A stretch of 64,000 nt of DNA from Streptomyces ruber (GTDB lineage: Bacteria; Actinomycetota; Actinomycetes; Streptomycetales; Streptomycetaceae). Below, piece after piece: positions 45,546-53,295 of this stretch. The stretch's first letter is position 1. Each line of letters begins with the position of its first letter. The notes under the pieces were generated by a model. The model was given only the letters and a program-made list of their open reading frames with translations. It had not been told where the DNA came from and did not search any database. The position numbers and the translations under genes are program-made. The DNA lies in NCBI RefSeq assembly GCF_014648075.1, contig NZ_BMQK01000002.1:124001-188000 (forward strand), written 5' to 3'.

Positions 45546-45992
45546 ATGACGCTCCGCTCCACGCCTCAGCGACTCGTAACCGTACGTATGTTCACGCAGC
45601 GGTTCAGCTCCACCCCGCTCGGTGCGCGCCTCGCCCGGCACCTCGCGATGTATCGGCTGCATGACTGGGGCGTCCCGCGCGAGTGCGACTTCTCCCATGC
45701 GGCCGCGCTGCTCGTCGCCGAGCTGACCGCGAACGCCGTCACCCACGGCCGCGTACCGGGGCGGGACTTCGAGCTGCGGCTCACGCTGGACCCGTACACG
45801 CTGCGCGTCGACGTATCGGATGCGCGCGGTGAGTGCCGGCCCTCGGCGTCCGAGGATGTGGCCGTACCACCGGAGGGTGCCGTCGGCGGCCGGGGGCTGC
45901 TGCTCGTCGCGGCGCTGGCCGACCGATGGGAGGTGCTGGACCGGGTCCCGGTCGGCAAGACCGTGCGTGCCGAACTGGACCTTCGGTACTGA
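45546..45992 (+). CDS. ATP-binding protein, anti-sigma-factor-like HATPase
   Basis: A 148-residue GHKL ATPase of the RsbW/SpoIIAB-like HATPase_c_2 type: N-box LVAELTANAVTHG (binding Mg-ATP), DVSDARGECRP (G1-like) and GGRGLLLVAALADRWEV (G2 lid). Together with the XRE and DUF397 genes it forms the triad found many times in Streptomyces genomes. It may act as a serine kinase of an anti-anti-sigma partner, but none is encoded here. Confidence 0.88.
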   Translation: MTLRSTPQRLVTVRMFTQRFSSTPLGARLARHLAMYRLHDWGVPRECDFSHAAALLVAELTANAVTHGRVPGRDFELRLTLDPYTLRVDVSDARGECRPSASEDVAVPPEGAVGGRGLLLVAALADRWEVLDRVPVGKTVRAELDLRY

Positions 45993-46090
45993 CGTCGCTC
46001 GCCCGCCGGCTTCTTCTGGTGGCTGGGTGCCGACCCGGGAGCGGGTCGGGCGATGGTGTGTCCTTGCCGGACAAGTGCAGCTCGACCGAT

Positions 46091-46114
46091 TCTGTCTAAG
46101 TAGACTTAGACAGA
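46091..46114. promoter_or_regulatory. perfect palindrome with 11-bp arms upstream of the ATPase gene
   Basis: TCTGTCTAAGT (46,091-46,101), a two-base centre and ACTTAGACAGA (46,104-46,114). A -10-like TAGACT (46,101-46,106) lies at its centre, 44 bases before GTG 46,150. A regulator bound here would block the promoter. No regulator gene is adjacent in the same direction. Confidence 0.7.
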
Positions 46115-46149
46115 AGCCGTCGTAGTCCATCAGGCTGCTAGGAGCGCCC

Positions 46150-47652
46150 GTGGGGAAGAACATGCCGGCCAAGCCTGAGGACGTGGTCGATCGCGATCGT
46201 GAGTGGGACCTGCTCACCGAGTTCGTTGCGGATCCCGATCCTGCGATGCGACTCGGCATCGTGTCCGGGCGCAGGCGGCACGGGAAGTCGTATCTGCTGC
46301 AGGCGCTGTCCGAGAAGGTCGGCGGTCTGTATGTGACCGCGGTGCGGGAGGAGGGGCGGCTGCCGGCGATCCGGCGGTTCAGCGACGCCATCGCGGCTCA
46401 CGCGGGGCTGCGGCCCGGCACGCTGCGGCTGGCCGACTGGCGTGAGGTGCTGTCCAATGCTCTCGACGTCACCGCTCGTTCCGGCACTCCGCTGCTGGTC
46501 ATCGACGAGTTGCCGTACCTTCTCCAGCACTCGCCCGACATTCCCGGTCTGCTCCAGCAGCTCTACGACGAGCGTCAGCGCGGCACCGGTCCGGGCCCCG
46601 GACCTCGGGTGATCCTCTGCGGATCCGCGATGAGCGTCATGCACGAGCTGCTGTCCGGGACCAAGCCGTTGCGCGGTCGTGCGGTGATCGATCTGCGGCT
46701 GGGGGCCTTCGACTACCGGGCGAGCCGTGCCTTCTGGCAGATCGAGGACGCGATGACCGCTTTGCAGGTCCACGCGGTTCTTGGTGGTGCTCCCGGTTAT
46801 CGGCCGGTGGCCGGTCGACCGGATCCGAGCGACGGATTCGCTCCGTGGCTGACCCGTACCCTCCTGGATCCCGGCCGGGCGGTCTACTCGCGTGCGGAGA
46901 CGGAGTACCTGCTGCGCGAGGACCCCCGCATCACTCAGCACACCCTGTACTACGACATCCTCACCGCGATCGCTCGCGGGGCGACGACCCCCACCAAAAT
47001 CGGTGCGGCCCTGGAACGTCAGCGCAACGCCGTCGCCCACCCGCTCGACGTCCTGGAGTCCACCGGTTACATCCAGCGTGAGCAGGACATCCTGCGCCCC
47101 CGCCACCCGGTCATCACGCTGGCCGATCCCGTCATCCGCTTCAACCAGCTCATCACGCTGCCCCAGGCGGCCGTCGTCGAGCAGGGCTTCGCCGAGCAGG
47201 CATGGCAGGCCGCGGCGCCGACCTTCAACTCCAGGATCCTTGGCCCGCACTTCGAGGACCTCGCCCGGACCTTCACCCGCCGGTACGCCCACACCCTGCT
47301 CCCCGGCGGCCTGCCCGGTCCGGTCGGCACCACCGAGGTGGCGGATCCGGCGGCCCGCACCAGGCACGAGGTCGACGTCATCGCCCTGGCCCTGGGTGAG
47401 CGCCCGCAGGCACCTCGCGCCAGGATCGCTCTCCTCGGTGAGGCCAAGGCCACTGCCGCTCGCCGCGGCACCGGCGACGTGCAGCGTCTGGAGCACATTC
47501 GCACCTTGCTCGCCGGCCAGGGCTATGACACCACGGGCACCACGCTGGCCCTGTTCTCCCTGCACGGCTTCTACCCGGATCTGGTCGAGTCGGCGGCCCG
47601 GCGTGACGATCTGCTTCTGGTGGATCTGCCGGCTCTTTACGGGATTGGGTGA
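46150..47652 (+). CDS. ATPase with DUF234-type nuclease-like C-terminal domain
   Basis: A 500-residue protein of the ATPase_2/DUF234 (archaeal-type ATPase) family. Walker A is GRRRHGKSYLL, in place of the usual GxxxxGKS, followed by Walker B LLVIDELPYLL and sensor ILCGSAMSVM. A winged-helix region follows (TPTKIGAALERQRNAVAHPLDVLESTGYI). The C-terminal DUF234 domain has a PD-(D/E)xK-like core: RHEVDVIALAL then LLGEAKAT. Biological role unclear for the family; some members sit in defence or mobile loci. GTG 46,150 has TAGGAGCG upstream. Expression is probably governed by the palindrome at 46,091. Confidence 0.82.
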   Translation: MGKNMPAKPEDVVDRDREWDLLTEFVADPDPAMRLGIVSGRRRHGKSYLLQALSEKVGGLYVTAVREEGRLPAIRRFSDAIAAHAGLRPGTLRLADWREVLSNALDVTARSGTPLLVIDELPYLLQHSPDIPGLLQQLYDERQRGTGPGPGPRVILCGSAMSVMHELLSGTKPLRGRAVIDLRLGAFDYRASRAFWQIEDAMTALQVHAVLGGAPGYRPVAGRPDPSDGFAPWLTRTLLDPGRAVYSRAETEYLLREDPRITQHTLYYDILTAIARGATTPTKIGAALERQRNAVAHPLDVLESTGYIQREQDILRPRHPVITLADPVIRFNQLITLPQAAVVEQGFAEQAWQAAAPTFNSRILGPHFEDLARTFTRRYAHTLLPGGLPGPVGTTEVADPAARTRHEVDVIALALGERPQAPRARIALLGEAKATAARRGTGDVQRLEHIRTLLAGQGYDTTGTTLALFSLHGFYPDLVESAARRDDLLLVDLPALYGIG

Positions 47653-47761
47653 CCGCCGGCTTCGTCGGCACCGTGGCCTGGGCCTGCTCTTGCTGCCGTG
47701 CCACCGCCGTTGGTGCGCAACGGCATGAAGGTGCGTAGGTCAGGACGGTGTACCGCAAACA

Positions 47762-47790
47762 GCGGCCGGTCGCGCAGGGCGACCGGCCGC
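47762..47790 (-). terminator. terminator of the shortened FG-GAP gene
   Basis: GCGGCCGGTCGC, short loop, GCGACCGGCCGC; the same hairpin as at 31,208-31,236, showing that the duplication includes the 3' flank. It also faces the end of the ATPase gene on the plus strand. Confidence 0.8.
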
Positions 47791-47813
47791 TCCGATGGTG
47801 TGTGGGTGTGAGG

Positions 47814-49181
47814 TCAGGAGATCAGTTCGATCGCCTGCCAGCCGCCGGTGCCGACCACTGTCGGTGGGCCGACCAGGCCGGTGCGTCGGCCCGGGACGAA
47901 CTCCAGTCCCGCTGTCGTGTTCGACGTCGTGGTCCACAGGTCCGGGACGCCGTCGCCGTCGCTGTCGCCTGAGGCGGTGAACAGCGGGCGGGCGGTGGTG
48001 GTCCAGTCGGTGGCGTAGGCCGTGCGGTTGGCGTCCGCGCCCAGGGACGCTGGGTCGGTGTCGCCGTCCGAGTGGCCCGCGCTCTTGCCGTGGTACACCC
48101 ACAGCTGGCCGGTGGAGGTGTCGCGGGCGATCAGGTCGGTGAAGCCGTCGCCGTCCACGTCGCCCGGAGAGGCGAGTTGCATGTCGCCCCAGCCCGAACT
48201 GCCGATCACGTAGCCGCCGTCGATCGATCCGTAGAAGGAACCCGGCAGATACCACAGCTGGTCGCCGATCACCGCGACGAAGTCGGGGTGGGACGGCTCG
48301 CTGCTGTTCGGGTTGATGTCGCCCAGCGAGACGATCTGCTTGATGGTCGACGGGTCGATGACTGTCCCGGTCACCGGGTCCGGGAAGAAGTAGACCTCCT
48401 GCCGGGTGTCCTCGCTGAACTCGCCCAGCCCGTTGTTCGGAAAGAGCCACAGCTTGCCGTCGGAGCGGCGGGCCACCAGGTCCTCGTAGTAGTCGCCGGT
48501 CCAGTCGCCCCGGTGGGTCAGCAGCGCATCGTTCCAGCCTCCCCCGGCGGACAGCGGGACCATCGAGTCGACCCGGCCGCCGCCCGTGCCGGCGTGCAGC
48601 CCAAGGTTGCCGGTGCCGTCGATGGCGAAAAGGTCCGGATGCCCGTCGCCGTTGAGGTCACCCGGCTTGTCGGGGACGCCGGGGCTCTTGACGTAGAACC
48701 GGTACAAGTACATCGGGCCGACGTTGCCTTCCGCGTCCTGGATGCGCACGAACAGGGTGTGCGGACCCGGGGTGAGCGGAGTGATCGATACCGTCGCCGG
48801 GCCGCCCTTCGTGGTGGGCACGGCCTTCTTGTTCGGGTGGTCGAAGTCCAGGCTGTACAGGTACTGGGTGGCGTCCGCCACGCCGTTCGCGCCGAACTCG
48901 AAGACGCCCTCGGTGCGGGCCAGGGCGCCCTCGACGGGCTCCATGTCGGCTTTGGTCTCCGGGAACAGGCCGTCCTTGGAGGTGACGGTCGGCATGACGT
49001 CCAGGCTTTGCCGTTCGGCGCTGATGCGGTGGCCCGCCTCATTCTGCGTCGACGTCGAGCCGGTGTCCGTGGCGGCGGTGGCGAGCGGTGTCAGGCCCAG
49101 TGTCGCGCCGACGAGCGCCGCGACGACAGCGGTACGGCTCCAGCGCCGGGCCGGGCGCTGTCTTCGGGATGTTGCTGGCAT
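47814..49181 (-). CDS. secreted FG-GAP repeat protein, shortened paralogue of the gene at 31,261
   Basis: A 455-residue exported protein: signal peptide (1-40, VVAALVGATLGLTPLATAA), a linker of about 22 residues, then sequence matching residues about 655-1053 of the 1,053-residue paralogue (from VMPTV...DLFPETKADMEPVEGALARTEG to TGGWQAIELIS). The whole DNRLRE region, roughly 600 residues, is absent, cleanly and in frame. FG-GAP Ca-binding loops DLNGDGHPD, DVDGDGFTD and DSDGDGVPD are retained. Upstream and downstream flanks are also homologous to the longer gene. No Rhs gene is divergent from it. It could be a working secreted repeat protein or a relic. Confidence 0.82.
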   Translation of the reverse strand: MPATSRRQRPARRWSRTAVVAALVGATLGLTPLATAATDTGSTSTQNEAGHRISAERQSLDVMPTVTSKDGLFPETKADMEPVEGALARTEGVFEFGANGVADATQYLYSLDFDHPNKKAVPTTKGGPATVSITPLTPGPHTLFVRIQDAEGNVGPMYLYRFYVKSPGVPDKPGDLNGDGHPDLFAIDGTGNLGLHAGTGGGRVDSMVPLSAGGGWNDALLTHRGDWTGDYYEDLVARRSDGKLWLFPNNGLGEFSEDTRQEVYFFPDPVTGTVIDPSTIKQIVSLGDINPNSSEPSHPDFVAVIGDQLWYLPGSFYGSIDGGYVIGSSGWGDMQLASPGDVDGDGFTDLIARDTSTGQLWVYHGKSAGHSDGDTDPASLGADANRTAYATDWTTTARPLFTASGDSDGDGVPDLWTTTSNTTAGLEFVPGRRTGLVGPPTVVGTGGWQAIELIS

Positions 49182-49463
49182 GGGCGAATCCCCCCGGAGT
49201 CGTTGCCGTGCGAACTCCTCACGGAGTTCACCGCGAGCCCTGTCGATGCGGGTCGCAGCGCTGAACAGTACACGTCAGCGGGGGAGTTCTTTGCTGGTTA
49301 TTGGTGGAGTGCAGGTTTTCGCAGAACCTGACTATTCCACTTGTCAGGTCGCTCTTCCTCTGCGGAATCCCGCGGTCGCGGTCATGGCCCGTCGGCAGCG
49401 TCCGCCCCGGCCCGGGAGTCGGTCCGGGGCGGACGCCGCCCTCCGCGTGTCCCGTCGCGTGGT
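49182..49463. promoter_or_regulatory. duplicated promoter region lacking its Rhs gene
   Basis: Homologous to 34,423-34,640: the FG-GAP start, the block gaacagtacacgtc (minus-strand TACTGT) and TTGTCAGGTCG (49,341-49,351) are kept. At the position of the -10 box there is GGAATC instead of TACTGT, and no Rhs frame follows. Confidence 0.6.
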
Positions 49464-50531
49464 TCAGGTCGACCAGACGACGTTGCCGTTGTGCAGGATG
49501 ACCACCTTGCCGTCGGCCCGCAGGACCAGCTGGGCGTTGGCGTGGCCGTGGCTGCGGGAGGCCCAGATGGGGCGGTCGTCGCCGTTGTGGATGACGAGGT
49601 TGCCGTCCTGCTGGAAGATCGCGCGGTGGTTCGGGCCGAAGGTCATCGACGCCCAGATCGCCTTGCCGTTCTCGTTGTAGACCACGAGGTTGCCGTCGGT
49701 CTGCATCACCATGCGGATGCGGTTGGTGGTCCAGGCCTGGTTGACCTCCAGGACGCTGGTCGCGTAGACCGTCTCGGTGCTCCAGGCCGGCTTCGGGGTC
49801 TCCTTCGGCTTCGGCTTCGGCTTCGGCTTGGGCTTGGGTGCGGCTTCGGCCTTCTTCTCCGGGGCCTCCGTGGTGGTCGCCGGGGCCGGGGCCGGAGGAG
49901 CGACGGCCTTCACCGGTGCTTCCTGCTTCGGCTCCTCCGTCTTCTCCTCCTCCTTCTCCTTCTCCTTGGTCGGCGACGGGCTGGGCTTCTCCACGACGTA
50001 GTCGTCCATGCCGGCGGTGGCCGGTTCCTGGTTCAGGACGGTGCCCGCGCCCTCCACGGCCAGTTGCTTGGCGCCGTCGTGGCGGTTGTCGTCCTCCGTG
50101 CCTCCTGCCAGCAGCAGTGGTACGGCTATCAGGGCGGCCCCGGCGAGCGCGGCCCCGGCGAGGACCGGCTTGCGGGGGCGGGTGCTGTCGACGGCGGTGG
50201 CGGACTTGGCCGGCGGGGGCGCCGCCAGGGCGGCCGTCGCCACGGCGGCGCGCTTCTCGCTCGCCTTGGCGGTGGCCTTCTCGGCGGTGGGGGCGGCCGC
50301 TGTCTTCGTCTCCGGGGCCTCGACGGCCTCGGGCTTGGCCTCGGCGGCGGGCTCGGGCTTCGGGGCGGCGGGCGCCTGCTCGTCCTTGGGGGCCGGGGCG
50401 GCCGGGGCGGGCGGGTTCTGCGCGGCTTCGGGCGAGGGGGCGGTCGCCGGCTTGTTCTCGGCCTCCTGCTCCTTGCGGGAGGCGGGGGCCGGCTCCGCGT
50501 TCGCGCCGGAGGCGGGGTTCTGGGGGGACAT
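49464..50531 (-). CDS. membrane-anchored bulb-type (mannose-binding) lectin
   Basis: A 355-residue protein at the edge of the type VII locus. Cytosolic Ala/Pro/Lys/Glu-rich N-terminus (about 1-120), one transmembrane helix (about 123-143, VLAGAALAGAALIAVPLLL), an extracellular Glu/Lys then (PK)n linker, and a C-terminal B-lectin domain (about 245-355) with three QxDxNxVxY-type repeats: MQTDGNLVVYN, FQQDGNLVIHN and LRADGKVVILHN; only the first fully matches the mannose-site consensus. ATG 50,531 has GAGGAG upstream. The layout equals that of the ricin-domain protein at 51,742, pointing to two surface sugar-binding proteins of one system. Confidence 0.85.
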   Translation of the reverse strand: MSPQNPASGANAEPAPASRKEQEAENKPATAPSPEAAQNPPAPAAPAPKDEQAPAAPKPEPAAEAKPEAVEAPETKTAAAPTAEKATAKASEKRAAVATAALAAPPPAKSATAVDSTRPRKPVLAGAALAGAALIAVPLLLAGGTEDDNRHDGAKQLAVEGAGTVLNQEPATAGMDDYVVEKPSPSPTKEKEKEEEKTEEPKQEAPVKAVAPPAPAPATTTEAPEKKAEAAPKPKPKPKPKPKETPKPAWSTETVYATSVLEVNQAWTTNRIRMVMQTDGNLVVYNENGKAIWASMTFGPNHRAIFQQDGNLVIHNGDDRPIWASRSHGHANAQLVLRADGKVVILHNGNVVWST

Positions 50532-50938
50532 GCGGTTACTCCTCGGTGGCGGAGCTGTCGTCGGTGGTGGGCAGGAGAGGCCCGCGCAGCGGCCGGGCGG
50601 GACGAGCGCCGGGGTGTCCCGTGGGCGCATCGGGCGAGTGCCGTGTCGAGGTGAGCCGGTCCGGTCCTGCCGTCGGGTTCCGCGTGGTCCCAACTTAGCC
50701 CGTCACGGTGTGATGTTGACTCCTGTCTCAGAAGTCTCTGGTGTCACATTGTCCGTCTCCGGGGCACTGCTCCCGGAAAGTCCCCGAGGCGGGCGGCGAA
50801 CGGGCGCGCCCAGGTCCTGTTCGGGTCCTTTTCGGGCCCCCGTTGACATGGCCGATATGGCATCCTGTTGAATCCCGACTGATCAACGTCGGCGTGCACG
50901 TCTGCCGTTCGGCACCCAACGCAAGAGTTCAGGTGGAA
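50532..50938. promoter_or_regulatory. divergent promoter region of the lectin and T7SS-associated genes
   Basis: On the plus strand TTGACA (50,844-50,849) is a perfect -35 box; TTGAAT (50,869-50,874) is a possible -10 box with a slightly long 19-base spacer. The remainder has no gene. The minus-strand promoter of the lectin gene could not be fixed. Confidence 0.45.
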
Positions 50939-51745
50939 ATGCGGCCCGGAGAACAGCAAGAGGCCAGGCCTGGTGCCACGGTCCCGTTGTCCGGTGCCGG
51001 CGCCGATCCGGCCACCGGCCCCCAGGTGACCGGCCCTGAGGTGACCGGCGCCGGGACGGCCCGCTCCGACGCCGGTGAGCCCGAGGACGTTCCCGAGATA
51101 CCCGAAGCCGTACGGGCTGCCGCGCTGCGGGCCCCGGGGCACTGGATCGGGGTCGTGGACCCGGAGTTCACCGAGGAGCGCACGCCGCCGGAGTGGGCGG
51201 TGCTGGGCGAGTGGCGGTCCGACGAGAGCGGGGGCGTCGGCACGTACCGCGCCAATCCGGCGTACCGGCCCTCGGCCCGTGTGCTCGGCTGGCCCGAACC
51301 CACCGACCCGGTGGACGCGGCGGCGCAGCGGGCCGCCACCGGCTACGGCTCGGTGGACGAGGCGCTCGCCGCGCTCGCGGAGGCCGAGGTCACCGTGGTG
51401 GCCGGACCGGACGGCAAGCCCCTGGTCGCCGCCGGGCAGGACGGGGCGCCGGTGGTGCTGGTGTTCACCTCATCGGCACACGCGTTCATGTCCTCAACAC
51501 TTGCGCATGACACCATTCCGGCTCGGGAGCTGGCCCGTTCCCTGAGCGACGGCGGCACCCAGCTGCTGGTCAACGCCGGGGCCGTCGCTCCGCTTCTCGT
51601 TCCGGCGGACCGAGTTTCCGGCGGAGGCGAAGAGGCCGCTCCCGTGGCGGAGGGCCACGGCGCCTTCCACGGCTCCGACGACCAGGCGGACCGCACCGGC
51701 AGTTCCCCCGAACCCTGGCCCCACACCTCAGGGAGGTTCCCGTGA
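50939..51745 (+). CDS. type VII secretion system-associated protein (SseB-like)
   Basis: A 268-residue cytosolic protein. An N-terminal low-complexity stretch is followed by a domain typical of streptomycete T7SS-associated proteins: PEIPEAVRAAALRAPGHWIGVVDPEF, PPEWAVLGEWRSD, NPAYRPSARVLGWPEPTDPVDAA, then an SseB-like part (GPDGKPLVAAGQDGAPVVLVFTSSAHAF). Function unknown. Start uncertain: ATG 50,939 and GTG 50,933 are both in frame and neither has a well-spaced ribosome site. Its stop overlaps the GTG of the ricin-domain gene (GTGA). Confidence 0.75.
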   Translation: MRPGEQQEARPGATVPLSGAGADPATGPQVTGPEVTGAGTARSDAGEPEDVPEIPEAVRAAALRAPGHWIGVVDPEFTEERTPPEWAVLGEWRSDESGGVGTYRANPAYRPSARVLGWPEPTDPVDAAAQRAATGYGSVDEALAALAEAEVTVVAGPDGKPLVAAGQDGAPVVLVFTSSAHAFMSSTLAHDTIPARELARSLSDGGTQLLVNAGAVAPLLVPADRVSGGGEEAAPVAEGHGAFHGSDDQADRTGSSPEPWPHTSGRFP

Positions 51746-53064
51746 CGCGTTCGGCGCAGCAGCCCCCCACGTCTCCGGCCGCGCGTACGGAGTCCGTCAA
51801 GACGACTCAGACTCAGACTCAGTCCAAGGACGTCACGACCCAGTCGAAGGATGTCGAGAGCGAGTCCAAGACCGTCGAGGCGGCGCCCGAGACCGCCAAG
51901 GCCGAGTCCAGGACAGCAAAGGCCGAGTCCGCGCCCGAGTCCCGTTCCGAGGCCGCTTCCGCGGGCAGTGCCGTCAGTGCGAAGGTCGCGGCCGCGCTCG
52001 CCCCCGAGGGCGAGCCCGAGCCCGGTTCCGTGGCCAAGGCCGAGGGCAAGTCCGACCCCGAGTCAAAGGCCGAGGCGGAGGCCAAGGCCGGACCCGGCAC
52101 CACGTCCGACGCCACCCCCGAGTCCGACTCCGAGGCCGACCCCAGCGCCGCCACCGCCGTCAAGAGCCGGCTCCCCGCTCTCGTACGGACCATGACCGCC
52201 ACCGCCATCGACCGGCCGCAGCCGGTGGCCGGGCCGGTGGGGCGGCCGGGGCGGGCGGTGCTGGCCGGGGCCGCGGTCGCCGGGGCGCTGCTCGTCTCGG
52301 TGCCGTTCCTGCTGCTCGGCGGGGACAACGAGGAGGACGAGAAGGTGCCGACGGCCGCGGCGACCGTCGTCGGCGGGGACGGCCGGGACGCGCCGGGCGA
52401 GTTCGCGGTGAGCCCTCCGAGCGCCTCCGCCTCCGCATCCGAGGACGGTGAGAAGGAGTCCCCGAAGCCGGAGGCCAAGGAGGAGAGCGCTCCTCCCGCC
52501 GCCGCGGCCGACGCGGAGAAGGAGAAGGCCGCCGAGGCCGAGAAGGAAGCCGCCGAGCAGGAGAAGAAGGACGAGGAGGCCGCGGACAAGAAGAAGGCCG
52601 CGGAGGCCGCCGAGAAGAAGCAGGACAGCGCGCCGGACAAGAAGGCCAACGCGGCCGCGGGTCCGGCGATCGGTGACACGGTGACGTTCCGCAGCCATCT
52701 CTCGGGCCGTTGCCTCGACGTACCGGGGAGCGACTTCTCCGACGGCAAGAGGCTGTGGGTGTGGGACTGCAACGGCGCCGCCGCCCAGAAGTTCCGGCTC
52801 GCCCCCGACGGCACGATCCGTTCCGTCGGTGCGGACAACCTGTGCATGGACGTGGCGTGGGCGGACTTCAGCGACGGCACGCTCATCCAGCTCGCCTACT
52901 GCAACGGCGTCGACGCCCAGAAGTTCGCGTTCAACGGGTCGCACGACCTGGTCAACACGGCTGTGGGCAAGTGCGTCGAGATCGTGGACGGCAACCGGGC
53001 CAGGGGGGCCTATCTGCAGCTGTGGACCTGCACGGGTGCGGACAACCAGAAGTGGAGTGTCTGA
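51742..53064 (+). CDS. membrane-anchored ricin-type (CBM13) lectin
   Basis: A 440-residue protein: long charged, repetitive cytosolic N-terminus (TQTQTQSKDVTTQSKDVESE onward), one transmembrane helix (about 175-195, AVLAGAAVAGALLVSVPFLLL), an extracellular Ala/Glu/Lys coiled-coil-like linker (about 255-310), and a ricin-B trefoil (about 315-440) with repeats AAQKFRL, DAQKFAF and DNQKWSV. It mirrors the lectin at 49,464 with a different sugar-binding head. GTG 51,742 overlaps the upstream stop, so it is translationally coupled to the T7SS-associated protein. Confidence 0.87.
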   Translation: MTRSAQQPPTSPAARTESVKTTQTQTQSKDVTTQSKDVESESKTVEAAPETAKAESRTAKAESAPESRSEAASAGSAVSAKVAAALAPEGEPEPGSVAKAEGKSDPESKAEAEAKAGPGTTSDATPESDSEADPSAATAVKSRLPALVRTMTATAIDRPQPVAGPVGRPGRAVLAGAAVAGALLVSVPFLLLGGDNEEDEKVPTAAATVVGGDGRDAPGEFAVSPPSASASASEDGEKESPKPEAKEESAPPAAAADAEKEKAAEAEKEAAEQEKKDEEAADKKKAAEAAEKKQDSAPDKKANAAAGPAIGDTVTFRSHLSGRCLDVPGSDFSDGKRLWVWDCNGAAAQKFRLAPDGTIRSVGADNLCMDVAWADFSDGTLIQLAYCNGVDAQKFAFNGSHDLVNTAVGKCVEIVDGNRARGAYLQLWTCTGADNQKWSV

Positions 53065-53295
53065 CCCCGGGAGTGGGACGTCCGACCCCGGAAGTCGCTT
53101 CTGGCCCGCTTCCGGCCCGGTGACCCCGCAACCGCTGTCCGTAAGATTCGCCCCCAGTTCCCCTCAGTAATCGCTCCCCAGTTCCCCACGGGCACCGTGG
53201 AAGCGTGATGATGGCACCGTCGGCTCGCCGACACACGGCCCCCGCACCGCGCGGAGGCCCTGCCCAAGACGCCGACGAAGCAAGGAGGTTCGCGC
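53065..53295 (+). promoter_or_regulatory. upstream region of the beta-helix/AAA gene
   Basis: 231 bases without a gene. Direct repeats just after the ricin stop (ctgaccccgggagtggg and ctgaccccggaagtcgc-like, 53,062-53,095) are visible. The ribosome site AAGGAGG (53,282-53,288) lies seven bases before GTG 53,296. No certain promoter could be assigned. Confidence 0.4.
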
